In this document: positions 5,562-6,970 of the stretch, piece by piece
Layout: every line of letters begins with the position of its first letter
Numbering within the stretch: the first letter of the stretch is position 1
NCBI GenBank assembly: GCA_040235415.1
Contig: JBECKR010000100.1
Location: 1-6,970, forward strand
Reading direction: 5' to 3'
DNA length: 6,970 bases
Origin: JBECKR01 sp040235415
GTDB taxonomy: Bacteria; Acidobacteriota; Polarisedimenticolia; Polarisedimenticolales; Polarisedimenticolaceae
Program-made: the position numbers and the translations under genes
The notes under the pieces: model-generated
Told to the model about the DNA's origin: nothing
The model's input: the letters and a program-made list of their open reading frames with translations, nothing else
Databases searched by the model: none

Positions 5562-6961
5562 GCGTGTCGGGAGCGACGTACGACCTCGTCGTGATCGGCT
5601 CCGGTCCCGCGGGCCAGAAGGGGGCGATCGCGGCCGCCAAGCTCGGCAGGCGCGTCGCGGTCGTCGACCGCCGCTCCTGGATCGGCGGCGTCTGCCTGCA
5701 CACCGGGACGATTCCCTCCAAGACCCTCCGAGAGGCGATCCTGTACCTCACGGGCTTCCAGCAGCGTTCGTTCTACGGCAAGGACTACGCCCTGAAGCAG
5801 TCGATCTCGATCCAGGACCTCGCGTTCCGCGTCCAGACGGTGATGGCGCGCGAGGCCGAGGTCGTGCGAGCGCAGCTCAAGCGCAACGGCGTCGCGATGA
5901 TCGACGGCACGGCGCGGTTCGCGGGACCGCGCACCCTCACGATCGACGGGCCGGACGGCACGAGCCGCGTCGAGGCCGACCACGTCCTGATCGCCTGCGG
6001 AACGAGGCCGGCCCGCGATCCCGGCATCCCGTTCGACGGCGATCGCGTCATCGACACCGACGGCATCGAGACCCTCCGGCGCCTGCCCCGCGAGCTGATC
6101 GTCGTCGGAGCCGGGGTGATCGGCGTCGAGTACGCCTCGATGTTCGTGGCGCTCGGCGTCGAGGTCACCCTCATCGAGCAGCGCGCCTCGATCTTCGACT
6201 TCGTGGACCGCGAGGTCGTCGAGGCGTTGACGTACTGCATGCGCCGCAACGGCGTCGTGTTCCGTCTCGGCGAGAAGGTCACGGCGGTATCGATCTCGGA
6301 GGCGGAGGGGCGGGTCACCGCCGAGCTCGAGAGCGGCAAGCGCGTCCACGGCGACGCGCTGCTCTACGCCGTCGGGCGGCAGGCGAACGGCGACCAGCTC
6401 GAAGCCGGTTCCGCCGGCCTCGAGGTCGACGCCCGCGGGCGGATCGCGGTCGACGCGCGGTTCCGGACCGCGGTGCCCCACATCAGCGCGGCCGGGGACG
6501 TCGTCGGGTTCCCGGCGCTGGCCTCGACGTCGATGGAGCAGGGACGCCTCGCGGCCGAGCACATGTTCGCGAGCCCCGAGCCGCTGCGCTCGGAGCTCCT
6601 GCCGTACGGGATCTACACCATCCCCGAGATCTCGATGGTCGGGCGCAACGAGCAGGAGCTGACCGCCGCGAAGGTGCCGTACGAGTTCGGCGTGGCGCGC
6701 TACGACGAGCTCGCGAAGGGACTGATGCTGGGCTCCGAGGTCGGGCTGCTCAAGATCCTGTTCGACCCGGCGACGCTCGAGGTGCTCGGGGTGCACGCCT
6801 TCGGCGACCACGCGACCGAGATCGTCCACATCGGGCAGGCGGTGCTGGCCCACCACGGGACGATGCGGTACTTCCGCGACACGGTGTTCAACTACCCGAC
6901 CCTCGCCGAGGCCTACAAGGTCGCCGGGCTCGACGGGCTCAACAAGATCGCGGGCTCCTGA
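5558..6961 (+). CDS. sthA: Soluble (Si-specific) NAD(P)+ transhydrogenase, FAD flavoprotein, 467 aa
   Basis: Cytoplasmic flavoprotein that moves hydride between NADPH and NAD+, normally draining excess NADPH to NADH. The FAD site G14-S-G16-P-A-G19 is near the N-terminus. In the redox-active position GGVCLHTGTIPSKTLREA (43-60), Cys46 is kept but the partner Cys of lipoamide dehydrogenase or glutathione reductase is Thr51. This single-Cys pattern marks SthA and argues against a dithiol reductase. The second nucleotide fold reads IVVGAGVIGVEYASMF (G184, G186, G189) with Glu207 at the end of its second strand. SAAGDVVGFPALAS (second FAD contact) and the dimerisation-domain endings EIVHIGQAVLAHHGT and FNYPTLAEAYKVAGL follow. 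Length matches E. coli SthA (466 aa), while local wording such as PSKTLREAILYLTG resembles the mycobacterial form. GTG 5558 overlaps the aceA stop (GTGA); GTG 5564 is an alternative that would shorten it by two residues. Neither has a strong Shine-Dalgarno, so translation is probably coupled to aceA. Confidence 0.93.
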   Translation: MSVSGATYDLVVIGSGPAGQKGAIAAAKLGRRVAVVDRRSWIGGVCLHTGTIPSKTLREAILYLTGFQQRSFYGKDYALKQSISIQDLAFRVQTVMAREAEVVRAQLKRNGVAMIDGTARFAGPRTLTIDGPDGTSRVEADHVLIACGTRPARDPGIPFDGDRVIDTDGIETLRRLPRELIVVGAGVIGVEYASMFVALGVEVTLIEQRASIFDFVDREVVEALTYCMRRNGVVFRLGEKVTAVSISEAEGRVTAELESGKRVHGDALLYAVGRQANGDQLEAGSAGLEVDARGRIAVDARFRTAVPHISAAGDVVGFPALASTSMEQGRLAAEHMFASPEPLRSELLPYGIYTIPEISMVGRNEQELTAAKVPYEFGVARYDELAKGLMLGSEVGLLKILFDPATLEVLGVHAFGDHATEIVHIGQAVLAHHGTMRYFRDTVFNYPTLAEAYKVAGLDGLNKIAGS

Positions 6962-6970
6962 GCCGGGGGG

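Noticed and set aside
5441..6856. Minus-strand open frame (471 codons) opposite sthA
   Set aside because: Shadow of sthA; its composition mirrors the complementary codon pattern and there is no domain.
3905..6961. Apparent 1018-aa fusion reading through from within aceA into sthA
   Set aside because: The first ~550 codons are the out-of-frame shadow of aceA. Homology begins only at the GTG of 5558, so no fusion protein is supported.
6962..6970. Terminator after sthA
   Set aside because: Only nine bases remain after the stop; nothing can be called.

Overview
The window is a gene-dense, plus-strand stretch of a very GC-rich bacterial chromosome. GC is strongly concentrated at third codon positions, several starts are GTG, and genes overlap by 4 bases (ATGA or GTGA). 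Gene content (periplasmic c-type cytochromes, an FMN split-barrel/GAF/winged-helix fusion, a long ICL2-type isocitrate lyase and a mycobacterial-like soluble transhydrogenase) suits an aerobic, diderm, soil-type bacterium. Myxococcota, Acidobacteriota or a related uncultured proteobacterial lineage would fit. The sequence alone does not fix the phylum, and that assignment is inference. No rRNA, tRNA, CRISPR array, insertion sequence or phage gene is visible.

Layout. (1) Bases 1-683: the C-terminal end of a probable c-type cytochrome or quinoprotein subunit, overlapping the start of a complete secreted monoheme cytochrome c (CNDCH). (2) Bases 684-738: a short gap with a good sigma70-like promoter and symmetric CTCCGGAG elements. 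It is followed by a two-gene unit: a small single-domain pyridoxamine-phosphate-oxidase-fold protein (739-1221) and, overlapping by GTGA, a PNPOx-like + GAF + OmpR-like winged-helix protein (1218-2588). (3) Bases 2589-2719: a conspicuous AT-rich island (about 47% GC by hand count) holding an 11-bp stem-loop, a perfect 8-bp tandem repeat and an AT palindrome. It leads into a small TPR protein (2720-3211). (4) Bases 3212-3278: a second sigma70-like promoter drives aceA (long isocitrate lyase, 760 aa). aceA overlaps sthA (soluble NAD(P) transhydrogenase, 467 aa) by GTGA and the two form an operon to the end of the window.

How it fits together. aceA diverts isocitrate from the NADPH/CO2-yielding oxidative TCA branch into the glyoxylate shunt, and sthA equilibrates NADH and NADPH, so their translational coupling makes metabolic sense. 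The upstream cytochromes belong to periplasmic electron transfer. The middle flavin/GAF/winged-helix pair looks like a candidate redox- or ligand-responsive one-component regulator, and it is the least described item here. No malate synthase gene is present in the window.
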